From Deinococcus indicus (GTDB lineage: Bacteria > Deinococcota > Deinococci > Deinococcales > Deinococcaceae), in contig NZ_NHMK01000030.1 of NCBI RefSeq assembly GCF_002198095.1, positions 1-64,000 on the forward strand: 64,000 nucleotides of DNA. Reading direction: 5' to 3'. Each line of letters starts with the position of its first letter. Position 1 is the first letter of the stretch. A program made the translations under genes and the position numbers. This document shows, in pieces, positions 18,162 through 31,379 of this stretch. Below the pieces are notes generated by a model, which saw only the letters and a program-made list of their open reading frames with translations, was not told the DNA's origin and ran no database searches.

Positions 18162-18458
18162 ATGAGTTTCGTGCGTAAGCCCCGGCCGTACTCGTCGGGC
18201 CTGCCTGGAACGCCTCCCCTGCCGTCTGCGGCGCCTGCCCCGGCGCGGCGGGTCCGGCCCGCCCGGCCCCGTCTGCCCCGCCCGGACCTGTCCCGTCCCG
18301 ACCTGCCGCGTGCAGGCTGGCCGGGCGCGGTGACGGCGCTGGCGGCGCTGGGCGCGGTGCTGGTGCTGCTGGTGGGCCTGTCGGGCCTGTGGAACAGCGC
18401 AGCGCGTGACTGGCAGTTCCGGTCGGCGGCGGCCGGCGTGACGGACGTGGTCCGCTGA
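18162..18458 (+). CDS. Small single-helix membrane protein
   Basis: The 98-residue protein has a Pro/Arg-rich N-terminal half (residues 1-58), a hydrophobic helix (about 60-80, VTALAALGAVLVLLVGLSGLW) and a short tail of about 18 residues. No family was recognised. TATGCT (18150-18155) is 6 nt before the ATG. It stands 31 bp upstream of the penicillin-binding protein gene and is probably co-transcribed, which suggests an envelope role. The topology could resemble small divisome or PBP partners, but that is speculation. Confidence 0.7.
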   Translation: MSFVRKPRPYSSGLPGTPPLPSAAPAPARRVRPARPRLPRPDLSRPDLPRAGWPGAVTALAALGAVLVLLVGLSGLWNSAARDWQFRSAAAGVTDVVR

Positions 18459-18489
18459 GCGTGCCTTACCTGGAACACGGGGCGCGGGC

Positions 18490-20604
<2,115 letters not shown>

Positions 20605-20680
20605 ACGTCCGTCTGCGGCGCCACGTCTCGCCTGCCCCTGTCTTTCCGGCGGCCCTGCCCGCCTGCCTTCTGGAGTGCCC

Positions 20681-21387
20681 ATGCCTGTGACCCCTGCCCT
20701 GCTGTCTGCCCTGTCCCTGTCCACCCTGTCCCTGCCGGTGCCGACCATGAGCGCCTCGACGCTGCTGGGCCTGTCCACGCCGCCGCTGCACCTGACGGTC
20801 GCAGTGGACATGACCGGCAGCAGCAAGAACCCCGCCTTCCGGTACGCGGATCAGGCGCGGCTGCTGGCGCAGAGCGTGATGCTCAACCAGCTGCGCAGCG
20901 GCGACACCCTGACCCTGCTGCGCGTGTGCGACGGCGTGCAGACCGTCGCGGACTTCACGTTCAGCTCGAAGAACGGGGCGCGCATGGCCAGGGCGGACAT
21001 CCTGCGCTACACCGCCGCGCTGACCAAACCCTGCACGGGGCGCGGCAGCGCCATCACGGCCGGACTGACCCAGGCCGCAAAGCGCGCCGCGCAGACCGCG
21101 AAGGTGAACGACGTGGTCGTGCTGTTCACGGACGGCGCGCTGCTGGACGACCCCGGCCGCGCCGGATTGGGCGGCGTGACCCGCACGCTGCTGGGCGCGA
21201 AGACCACCCGGACGCTGTTCGTGGCGGGCCTCAGCCCGGAGGCGGGGGCGGGCGGGGTGTCGGTGCGCGACTCGTTCGTGAAGGCGCTGGGCACCCCGGC
21301 CAGTGACCGGCGCGTGCTGCTGGCCGGCGCGTACGACCTGTCGAACGTGTACCCGACCTTCGCGGCGGCCGTGAAGGCGGCCCGCCA

Positions 21388-21391
<4 letters not shown>
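20681..21391 (+). CDS. Exported von Willebrand factor A-like protein
   Basis: The 236-residue protein has a hydrophobic N terminus (about 1-33) that may be a signal or anchor. AVDMTGSSK follows, with a MIDAS-like D43-x-T45-G-S47, and VVVLFTDGALLDD is the later MIDAS aspartate segment. Canonical MIDAS is DxSxS, so the Thr is a variant. Two Cys residues, in LLRVCDGV and TKPCTGRG, could form a disulfide. GGAG before the ATG at 20681 supports the start. It follows the PBP gene and overlaps the next gene by 4 bp. Confidence 0.75.
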
Positions 21392-22917
<1,526 letters not shown>

Positions 22918-22931
22918 GGGTCGTCCGGATC

Positions 22932-23067
22932 ATACGGATTCCGTTTGTTTCGCCAACAATCCGGAACGTCACCGGATTGCCGGCTCCACGTCCGGAACCC
23001 GTCTCTCTCCTACTCGCATCCGCTCGGATTGAACGGGCTTTGCAGCCCATTCAATCGGAGTCCGTAT
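22932..23067 (+). repeat. Dispersed inverted-repeat element, copy C (full)
   Basis: This 136-bp copy runs from ATACGGATTCCGTTTG to CGGAGTCCGTAT. Internal self-complementary segments include CAATCCGG / CCGGATTG and GGGCT-TTGC-AGCCC. It lies between convergent genes, and its last base is the first base of the stop codon triplet of the minus-strand gene beyond it. Confidence 0.9.
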
Positions 23068-23492
23068 CAGCCCAGGCGACCCAGCAGGTCGTCCATCCGC
23101 AGGGCCGCCGGGGCAGCCGGGACCAGCGCGACCGGGTGGCCGCCGGACTGGTCCAGCGTGTCGGGGCCGTGCCGGGCGGCGCGGTCCTGGGCAGCCGCGA
23201 TCTGATCGAGGGTCCACATGCGCGCCAGGACGGCCCGCTCGTCCGGCCGGACGCCGTCGAGGTGGCGGCGGGTCACGGCGTACAGGTGAACGCTGACGCT
23301 CATCTGGTCGCGTGGCTGCGGCGCGAAGTGCCCGTGCGGGTCCAGCAGCACCTCCGAGGCGTGGTAGAACGTCGCCCAGCGGCGGGCGCGCGCCAGGACG
23401 GACGGGCTGAACGTGACGCCTGCCTCGGGGGTGGGGGGTGGCCGGTCGGCCGGCTCGGCAGGGGGCAGGTCGGCGACAGGGGCAGCGGTCAT
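23067..23492 (-). CDS. Hypothetical protein
   Basis: The 141-residue soluble protein has a Pro/Ala-rich first 30 residues, then ARRWATFYHASEVLLDPHGHF and MSVSVHLYAVTRRHLDGVR. No known motif was recognised. The minus strand has TAGCCT (23507-23502) 9 nt before the ATG and no Shine-Dalgarno, so it is probably leaderless. The stop codon abuts the dispersed repeat, so the insertion left the C terminus intact or supplied its end. Confidence 0.7.
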   Translation of the reverse strand: MTAAPVADLPPAEPADRPPPTPEAGVTFSPSVLARARRWATFYHASEVLLDPHGHFAPQPRDQMSVSVHLYAVTRRHLDGVRPDERAVLARMWTLDQIAAAQDRAARHGPDTLDQSGGHPVALVPAAPAALRMDDLLGRLG

Positions 23493-23568
23493 GAACGCCC
23501 GAGGCTAGCGGACCCCGCAACGGGAATCTATGAGAAACCCGTGAAGCGGGGCGGGGCCGGGCAGCCCG

Positions 23569-23934
23569 TCACTCGCGGGATTCTTTCAGGTCCATCGTGC
23601 CCGTGAACTTCGAGAACTCCACGATCAGCTGGTACTTGCCTTCCGGGCCGGTGGTCATGACGTTCAGGCCCCAGGTGCCTTTCGGGCAGACCTGACCGGC
23701 CACCTGAATGCCCTTGGGGTCGAGCAGGCGCACGGTGGCCGTGCCGGAACGCACGTCGCAGGAGCCGCGCACGCCGATCATCTTGCGGTCCTCGAAGATG
23801 TTCAGGCCGTAGCGGTTCTCGCCGCTGGCGTTCAGGAGGTACGTGGGCGTCAGGGTGACATACCCGAAACGCAGCCCGAACGTGAAGTACATCAACGTCA
23901 GGACCAGGGCCAGGGCGGCGAGCAGCAGGCGCAT
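23569..23934 (-). CDS. Small exported or membrane-anchored hypothetical protein
   Basis: The 121-residue product begins with an uncleaved-looking hydrophobic segment ([20 protein letters not shown]). A small beta domain follows with two Cys ([15 protein letters not shown]) that could form a disulfide outside the membrane. No family was recognised. TAGACT on the minus strand (23947-23942) lies 7 nt before the ATG. It appears monocistronic. Confidence 0.75.
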   Translation of the reverse strand: MRLLLAALALVLTLMYFTFGLRFGYVTLTPTYLLNASGENRYGLNIFEDRKMIGVRGSCDVRSGTATVRLLDPKGIQVAGQVCPKGTWGLNVMTTGPEGKYQLIVEFSKFTGTMDLKESRE

Positions 23935-24016
23935 TGCGCGCAGTCTACCGCGCGGCCCGCCGGGGTGCGCGCCGGGTTGCCGGCCGCCCCCCCCGGCCGG
24001 GGGACCTCCCGCCCGG

Positions 24017-25498
24017 TCAGGGTGCGCCCCGCAGCGCCAGCCCGAGCCGGCGCGCGCCGTCACGCAGCTGCTCGGCCGGCAGGCCCGCGAAGCCCAGCAG
24101 CACGGCCGGCACGTGACCGCCCGCCGCGAGCGGCGAGACCGGACTGAGCGCCACGCCCTGCGCGGCGGCGCGGTCCAGGACCTGCTCCTCGGTCCAGGGG
24201 GACGGCAGCGGCAGGTACAGGTGCAGGCCCGACGCGACCGGCGTGACCGTCCAGCCGGTCAGGGCGCGGCGCAGTTCCGTGACCAGCGTCTCCTGCCGGT
24301 GGGCGACGGTGCCGCGCGCGCGGCGCAGGTGGCGGGCGTACGCGCCGGAACTCAGCACGTCCGCCAGGGCCAGGGCGTCCAGGCGGCCCGGCAGGCGGTC
24401 GGTCAGGGGGCGGGTCCCGGTCAGGACGCGCAGCACGTCCGGCGGCGCGACCAGGAACCCGCTGCGGGTGACGGGCGCCAGACTCTTGCTGAACGACCCG
24501 AGCAGGATCACGCGGTCCGGCGCCAGCCCCTGCAACACGGGCGGCGGGCGCGAGGTCAGGTGCAGGTCCGCGGCGTAATCGTCTTCCAGGATGAAGGCGT
24601 CGGCGGCGGTCGCCCAGGCGATCAGCGCCTGCCGCCGCGCGGCGCTCAGGCTGACGGCCGTGGGGTACTGGCAGCCGGGCGTGACGTACACCAGGGTCGC
24701 GCGGCCGGGCAGGGCGTCCGTGCGCAGACCGCCATCGTCGACGGGAACGCCCGTCACGTCCGCGCCGGTCGCGGCGAGCGCGGCGCGCGCCCCGGCGTAG
24801 GTGGGGTCCTCGGCGGCGGCCAGCCGGCCCGGCTCCAGGAACACGCGGGCCAGGGCGTCCAGCGCGGACTGCGTGCCGCCGGTCAGCATGACCATGTCCG
24901 GCGTCACGCGCGCGCCCCGCTCGGCGCTCAGGTACGCGGCCAGCGCGCGGCGCGTCTCGAGCGGCCCCAGCGGGTCGTGCGGGTGGGCGTGCGTGACCTG
25001 CGCGGCGCGCCGGGCGAGCGCCTGCGTCCACGCGGATTCCGGGTACAGCTCCGGGACGGGCTGCCCCACCCGGAAATCCACGGCGAAGGTGTCCCCGCCG
25101 GCCTCCGGCACCTGTCCCCGCAGCGCGCGGATCGCCCAGGCGCTCAGCGGGAGGGCCGGGGCGTTCACGCGGGCCGGGCCGGGCAGCGCCGGGACGCTGA
25201 TCACGGTGCCGCTGCGGCCGCGCGGACGCACGTACCCCTCGGCGTGCAGCTGGGTCAGGGCGTCCACCAGCGTGTTGCGCGACACGCCCAGGCGCTGCGC
25301 GAGGCGGCGGTGGCCGGGCAGGCGCGTGCCCTCGGGCAGGCGGCCGTCCAGCACGGCCTCCCGCAGGGTCCGGGCGGCCAGCGCGTGCCGCGTCTCGCCC
25401 GGACGGGCCGGCGCGAGCGTCAGGTCGGGCGTAACCTCCTCCGTGCCTGTCAGGGCGGCCGTGCCTGGGGGGCTCAGCGGAACTCGCGTTCCAGCCAC
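24017..25498 (-). CDS. MocR-family GntR-aminotransferase transcription regulator (PdxR-like)
   Basis: An N-terminal GntR winged helix (about residues 40-105, [20 protein letters not shown] and [20 protein letters not shown]) is fused to a class I aminotransferase domain with [12 protein letters not shown] and the PLP lysine in [10 protein letters not shown] (about 338). MocR proteins sense PLP or amino-acid ligands, and many control vitamin B6 or amino-acid genes. The target is unknown here. No ATG fits; GTG at 25498 overlaps the preceding gene by 25 bp behind GAGGGTGGG, suggesting coupling, so the start is tentative. Confidence 0.85.
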   Translation of the reverse strand: MAGTRVPLSPPGTAALTGTEEVTPDLTLAPARPGETRHALAARTLREAVLDGRLPEGTRLPGHRRLAQRLGVSRNTLVDALTQLHAEGYVRPRGRSGTVISVPALPGPARVNAPALPLSAWAIRALRGQVPEAGGDTFAVDFRVGQPVPELYPESAWTQALARRAAQVTHAHPHDPLGPLETRRALAAYLSAERGARVTPDMVMLTGGTQSALDALARVFLEPGRLAAAEDPTYAGARAALAATGADVTGVPVDDGGLRTDALPGRATLVYVTPGCQYPTAVSLSAARRQALIAWATAADAFILEDDYAADLHLTSRPPPVLQGLAPDRVILLGSFSKSLAPVTRSGFLVAPPDVLRVLTGTRPLTDRLPGRLDALALADVLSSGAYARHLRRARGTVAHRQETLVTELRRALTGWTVTPVASGLHLYLPLPSPWTEEQVLDRAAAQGVALSPVSPLAAGGHVPAVLLGFAGLPAEQLRDGARRLGLALRGAP

Positions 25499-25782
25499 GC
25501 GCGCTGCCCACCCTCGGCCGTCAGGGCCTGCCCGGCCAGTTCCAGGAACCGGTCGCGGGCCGCCCCGGCTTCGGCAGGGCTGAGGCCGTGCGCGGCCGGG
25601 TCGGCCAGCAGGGCGCGCAGCAGCGGGAAGACCGGCGTGTCCGGGTGCAGGGTGCCGCGGACGGTCACGTCCGCCCGCCACCGCAGCAGGTAGTCCAGCG
25701 CGTACGGGCCGGGTTCCAGCACGCACCCGCCGGGGTACGGGATGCGGGCCGGGGCGGGAAAGGTCACGGCGGGGTCGCTCAT
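25474..25782 (-). CDS. Small hypothetical protein upstream of MocR regulator
   Basis: The 102-residue soluble protein ([20 protein letters not shown]) contains [20 protein letters not shown] and an alpha-helical C-terminal half. No family was recognised. It overlaps the MocR gene by 25 bp in another frame, so the two are likely an operon, but nothing links it to vitamin B6. I begin at 25782 since the residues further upstream are low-complexity. Confidence 0.65.
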   Translation of the reverse strand: MSDPAVTFPAPARIPYPGGCVLEPGPYALDYLLRWRADVTVRGTLHPDTPVFPLLRALLADPAAHGLSPAEAGAARDRFLELAGQALTAEGGQRAWLEREFR

Positions 25783-25874
25783 GCCCCCAGCATGCGCTAC
25801 GTGAAGCGTTCCTGAACAGGGGCCGTGTGGCAATTGAGGCAACGCCTGCTCGGCGCCGCTCCTAAGCTGCGGGT

Positions 25875-26051
25875 ATGCCTGCACTGGGACTCCCCGAACT
25901 GCTGTTCGCCCTGACCGTCCTGAGTGTCACCCTGGGCGTGGGCGCACTCGCCTACTTTCTGATCGGTCAGCTGGGCCGGGCCGGCCGCCGCGCCCGCCTG
26001 CGGGAACTGGAGCGGCGCATCCAGCAACTGGAACGCGAACGCCTTCACTGA
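25875..26051 (+). CDS. 58-residue membrane/coiled-coil microprotein
   Basis: MPALGLPELLFALTVLSVTL begins a single membrane helix (about 7-32) followed by a charged amphipathic tail (GRAGRRARLRELERRIQQLE) that should form a short coiled coil. TAAGCT (25863-25868) sits 6 nt before the ATG, the local leaderless pattern, and a strong terminator follows 16 bp after the TGA. A promoter, complete frame and terminator make it a credible gene despite its size. Function unknown. Confidence 0.7.
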   Translation: MPALGLPELLFALTVLSVTLGVGALAYFLIGQLGRAGRRARLRELERRIQQLERERLH

Positions 26052-26067
26052 CCGGGGCAGCAGCGGC

Positions 26068-26116
26068 CAGCGGGGAGGGGGCCGGGGATCGCGTCTCCCC
26101 GGCCCCCTCCCCGCTG
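26068..26116. terminator. 20-bp perfect-stem bidirectional terminator
   Basis: CAGCGGGGAGGGGGCCGGGG (26068-26087) is exactly complementary to 26097-26116 across a 9-nt loop. It lies between the convergent microprotein and leuB genes. It lacks T-tracts but is by far the strongest stem in the window. Confidence 0.8.
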
Positions 26117-26135
26117 CCCTGAGCGGCGCTCCCGC

Positions 26136-27186
26136 TTACCCGACGGCGGGCGAGCTTTCCAGGGCGCTGAGGACGGCGCGCGTAAAGGTCTGCGTGTCGG
26201 CCGCGCCGCCCAGGTCGCGGGTGGGCTGGGCGCGCAGGGCCAGCGCCACGGCGCGGTCGATCCGGTTGGCGGCGTCCGGGCGTTTCAGGCCGTGCCGCAG
26301 GAGCATGCCGGCGCTCATGATCGCGGCGGCAGGATTGGCGATTCCCTTCCCGGCGATGTCCGGGGCGCTGCCATGGATGGGTTCGAACAGGCCGGCGCCG
26401 TCGCCCAGACTGGCGCTGGGCATCAGGCCGAGGCTGCCGGGAATGACGGCGGCGAGGTCGCTGAGGATGTCCCCGAACAGGTTCTCGGTGACGATCACGT
26501 CGTAGCGGCTGGGGTCCGAGACGATCAGCATGGCCACGCTGTCCACGTACTCGTGGTTCAGGTGAATGCCACGGTAGTCGCGGTCGCGCAGGGCGGTGAC
26601 GTCGCGGCGCCACAGTTCGCTGACCTCCAGCACGTTGGCCTTGTCCACGCTGGTCACGCGGCCCCGGCGCTGTTCGGCGGCCCAGAAGGCGACCTTCGCG
26701 ACGCGCTCGACCTCGGGGGTGGTGTAGCGCATGGTGTTGTACGCGGTGTCGCCGTCGATCTTGCGGTCGCCGTCGAAATACACGCCACCCAGCAGTTCGC
26801 GCACGATCAGGATGTCCACGCCGCGCGCCAGTTCCGCCTTCAGCGGGGACAGGTGCTCCAGGCCGGGCTGCACGCGCACCGGGCGCAGGTTCGCGTAGCA
26901 GCCGAGCGCCTTGCGCAGCGCCAGCAGCCCGCTTTCCGGGCGCAGGTGGCGGGGCAGCAGGTTCCAGGCGCTGTCCTGCGCGCCGCCGACCGTGCCCAGC
27001 AGCACCGCGTCGGCGTTGGCCAGGGCGTCGCGGGTGGGCTGCGGGAACGGGTCGCCGTGCGTGTCGTAGGCCACGCCGCCGATCAGGTGTTCCTCGATGG
27101 TCACGTCGGGCGCGACCTCGCGCAGCACCTGCACGGCCGCCGCCGTGACCTCCGGGCCGATGCCGTCGCCGGGCAGGGTGACGATC

Positions 27187-27194
<8 letters not shown>
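26136..27194 (-). CDS. leuB: 3-isopropylmalate dehydrogenase
   Basis: The 352-residue enzyme oxidises and decarboxylates 3-isopropylmalate with NAD+ in leucine synthesis. It starts [16 protein letters not shown] and has [20 protein letters not shown], the IPMDH substrate loop (as opposed to isocitrate or homoisocitrate forms). It also has VDKANVLE and the metal/cofactor segment [10 protein letters not shown]...[14 protein letters not shown]. It overlaps leuD by 8 bp and has AGGAGG, so it is the last gene of the leu operon. Confidence 0.95.
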
Positions 27195-27753
<559 letters not shown>

Positions 27754-27836
27754 GGGGGCTCCTTGCGGTCGGGACTCGGCGGGCGGTCCCGACCCGGTTC
27801 GAATTCAGTTCTCGGTGCCGTGCGTTCCCGGCACCG

Positions 27837-29087
27837 TCAGTCTTTGGCCCGGTAGGCGCGGAGTTCTTGCGGCACTTCCTCGTCGTACAGGTCGCGCCAG
27901 TTGGTGCCGTCGAAGGTGATGGCCGACTCGATGAACGACTGGGCCAGCGGGTCCGGGTCGTCCAGGGCGTCCAGGGGAATGTCCAGCAGCACCGCGACGG
28001 GCACGGGCAGTTCGGCGCCTTCCGGGACGACCAGTTCGCTCTCGAAGGTCTGGACCATCAGTTCACGGGTCCACTGCGCCCACTCGGCGGGGTTCCCGGC
28101 GCCGGTCTCCAGCAGCAGGTCGGCGCGCAGGCGCTCGCCATGCTCGGCGGGCACGTCCTCGTCCACCCATTCCACGCGGCCGTCGGCGAACACCTGGACG
28201 GGCACGGTCTCCACGTCCAGGAAGTCCGGGAGGTTCAGGGCGTCCTCGCGGGCCTCGCCGTCCGGGTCGGCGTACGAGATCCAGGCCTCGCCGTCGAGGC
28301 TGTAGCTGCTGTTCTCGCGGTTCACGGTGACCTCCACGTTGCCCAGCGTGGCGAACGCCAGGTTCAGTGGGGATTGCAGCGGCGCGGGCTGGCGCAGTTC
28401 GAAGGCCACGCGCCGCGCGACCGGCACGGGGTCCGTGTCGTCGCCGTCGGTGGCGTCCAGGTGGGTTTCCTGCCAGCCCTCCTCGGTGTCGCCGTGCCAC
28501 TCGCGGGCCAGGGATTCGAGCATGTCCAGCAGTTCGGCCGGGGGTTCCGGGTCGATGTCCAGGCGGCCCTCGCGCCACTGCTCGGCCACGTAGGTCGCGA
28601 CGACCTCGCCGCCCAGCGTGGCGGCCGGGTGTTGCAGCAGGAACTCCATGGCGCGGCGCGGGTCCATGTTCACGGGGAACGCGTCCCATTTCACGCCGTC
28701 GTCGGAGTGCTGCACTTCACGCAGGCGGACCGCGCCGCCCTCGACCGGCAGGAACCGCCCGGTGGTCTCGCTGCCCTCGCCCACGCGGCCCAGCGCCAGT
28801 TCGCCGCTCAGGCGGCGCAGCGCCGGCACGGGAATGGACTGCACGTCCTCGGCGGTTTCCAGGAAGCGGTCCACGCGGCCGTGCATGACGTGCAGCGTGC
28901 GGTACTGGCTTTCCCACGCGGCTCCGTACGGCTGCGAGCGCTGCAGCGCGCCCGCGATCAGTTCGCGGTGCGCGGCGTCCTCGGGGGCGCGCGTGAAGGT
29001 CAGCGTGCCGTCCGCATCCATGGTCGCGTCGAAGGGGTACACGGTGGGCATCAGGCCCAGTTGTTTACGTCGTTTTGCTTCGCCCAT
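27837..29087 (-). CDS. Acidic conserved protein with MGEAKRRK N terminus, unknown function
   Basis: The 416-residue soluble protein begins MGEAKRRKQLGLMPTVYPFD and is otherwise very acidic (many Asp/Glu), with repeated beta-like segments and no signal peptide. The basic N-terminal MGxAKRR tag recurs in unrelated bacterial and phage proteins; I know of no function for it. It sits inside the leu operon between the LysE-type gene (13 nt before it) and leuD, behind an AGGTG ribosome site. It is not a recognised leucine enzyme; co-transcription is inferred. Confidence 0.7.
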   Translation of the reverse strand: MGEAKRRKQLGLMPTVYPFDATMDADGTLTFTRAPEDAAHRELIAGALQRSQPYGAAWESQYRTLHVMHGRVDRFLETAEDVQSIPVPALRRLSGELALGRVGEGSETTGRFLPVEGGAVRLREVQHSDDGVKWDAFPVNMDPRRAMEFLLQHPAATLGGEVVATYVAEQWREGRLDIDPEPPAELLDMLESLAREWHGDTEEGWQETHLDATDGDDTDPVPVARRVAFELRQPAPLQSPLNLAFATLGNVEVTVNRENSSYSLDGEAWISYADPDGEAREDALNLPDFLDVETVPVQVFADGRVEWVDEDVPAEHGERLRADLLLETGAGNPAEWAQWTRELMVQTFESELVVPEGAELPVPVAVLLDIPLDALDDPDPLAQSFIESAITFDGTNWRDLYDEEVPQELRAYRAKD

Positions 29088-29100
29088 AAGTTCACCTAGC

Positions 29101-29721
29101 TTACTCGCGCGAGGCGAGCAGCAGCGTTCCGAATCCCAGCATGAGGCTGCCGGCCACGCGGTCGACCACGCGCCGGGCGCGCAGGTAGGCGCGCTGCATG
29201 GGCGCGGCGGACATGCCGGTCGCGACCAGCGCGAACCAGCCGGCGCTGAGGCCCACGATCAGCAGGAACGCCGCGAGCTTCAGGCTGCCCCCGGCCTGCG
29301 CGCCGAGCACGCCGCTGAACACGCTGCCGAAGAACACGGCGGCCTTGGGGTTGCTGATGTTCGTCAGGAACCCGGCGCGCAGCGCGGCGAGGTCGCTCAG
29401 GGGCGCCTGGACGGGCGCGGCCTGCGCGTCCGGCCCGGCGCTGCTGCGCCAGAGGTTCACGCCCATCCACAGCAGGTACGCGCCGCCCGCGACCTTCACC
29501 ACGCCGTGAATCCACGGGAACGCCCCGAACAGCAGGCCAATTCCCAGCAGCGCCAGGGCCGCCCACACGCTGATCCCCAGCACCACGCCCAGCCCGGCCA
29601 GCAGCGCCGCGCGGCGCGTGCGGGCCAGCGCCGTCTGGCTGACCAGCAGCACGTCCGGACCCGGAATGACCAGCACCACCGCGTGAATGGCGGCCACGGC
29701 CAGCAGAATGTTCAGATCCAC
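29101..29721 (-). CDS. LysE/RhtB-family amino-acid exporter
   Basis: The 206-residue protein has about six membrane helices. PGPDVLLVSQTAL at about 22-34 is the LysE-family GPxx signature, and FLTNISNPKAAVFFGSVF is the second conserved block. Family members export Lys, Arg, Thr, homoserine or Leu. Its place between leuC and leuD suggests a branched-chain amino acid such as leucine, but the substrate cannot be read from sequence. Confidence 0.88.
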   Translation of the reverse strand: MDLNILLAVAAIHAVVLVIPGPDVLLVSQTALARTRRAALLAGLGVVLGISVWAALALLGIGLLFGAFPWIHGVVKVAGGAYLLWMGVNLWRSSAGPDAQAAPVQAPLSDLAALRAGFLTNISNPKAAVFFGSVFSGVLGAQAGGSLKLAAFLLIVGLSAGWFALVATGMSAAPMQRAYLRARRVVDRVAGSLMLGFGTLLLASRE

Positions 29722-29759
29722 GTTCTCCCCTCCCCTTCACGGCCCGCTGCGACCGGCGT

Positions 29760-31046
<1,287 letters not shown>

Positions 31047-31068
31047 ACCACTGCCTCCTCAAGAAACG

Positions 31069-31101
31069 CGCCCCCGGCCGCTGCGAGAGCTACCGGGGGC
31101 G
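31069..31101 (-). promoter_or_regulatory. Transcription attenuator of the leu operon
   Basis: On the minus strand, CGCCCCCGG (31101-31093) pairs with CCGGGGGCG (31077-31069) in a perfect 9-bp stem, followed by GTTTCTT. It lies 23 nt after the leader-peptide stop and 23 nt before leuC. GGGGCG at the end of the leader-peptide gene can instead pair with the CGCCCC of the 5' arm. A third hairpin, TTGAGCGC/GCGTTCAG, lies between. Such competing folds fit ribosome-mediated attenuation. Confidence 0.75.
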
Positions 31102-31123
31102 AACACTGAACGCTGGGCCGCGC

Positions 31124-31189
31124 TCAACGCCCCACACGAAGAAGAAGCCCCACCAGGGAAGCCCCGACCCGCCAGAAACCGTTGAACAT
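31124..31189 (-). CDS. leuL: leu operon leader peptide
   Basis: The 21-residue peptide is MFNGFWRVGASLVGLLLRVGR. It has three consecutive leucine codons, all CTT, although CTG dominates leucine use in this genome. Its stop precedes an intrinsic terminator-like hairpin just before leuC, the textbook layout of a leucine attenuator: leucine shortage stalls the ribosome and prevents termination. TATGCT (31201-31196 on the minus strand) lies 6 nt upstream of the ATG, so the mRNA appears leaderless and translation would begin at its 5' end. Confidence 0.75.
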   Translation of the reverse strand: MFNGFWRVGASLVGLLLRVGR

Positions 31190-31195
31190 GCCCCG

Positions 31196-31201
31196 AGCAT
31201 A
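31196..31201 (-). promoter_or_regulatory. -10 box of the leu operon
   Basis: TATGCT on the minus strand stands 6 nt before the leader-peptide ATG. No TTGACA-like -35 is visible. Transcription would start at or next to the ATG. Confidence 0.55.
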
Positions 31202-31379
31202 CGCCACCCCCCACCCGCAGCAGGCAGGTGGTGTAGATAGGCGCCGCGCCACACAGAGGAACAGGCCGGGCACCCCAGCCCCCGGTGAATCTGACGAGGT
31301 CTTCATCAAGCGGGGGGCCGCTGAAGAGGCGCAAAACTCCAGCGAGGCTGCGCATTTCTTATTAGAATCCTGAGCGGAC
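31202..31379. other. Divergent intergenic region, leuL / large lipoprotein gene
   Basis: This stretch holds the upstream part of the leu promoter and a TAGAAT box (31363-31368) 11 nt before the lipoprotein gene at 31380. It also carries an 18-mer, GTCTTCATCAAGCGGGGG (31299-31316), that recurs exactly at 55808-55825. No other gene is visible. Confidence 0.5.

Noticed and set aside
29098..29103. TAAGCT before the acidic gene at 29087 as a promoter
   Set aside because: The bases are the stop codon of the LysE-type gene, and a Shine-Dalgarno AGGTG lies between, so ordinary operon translation explains it.
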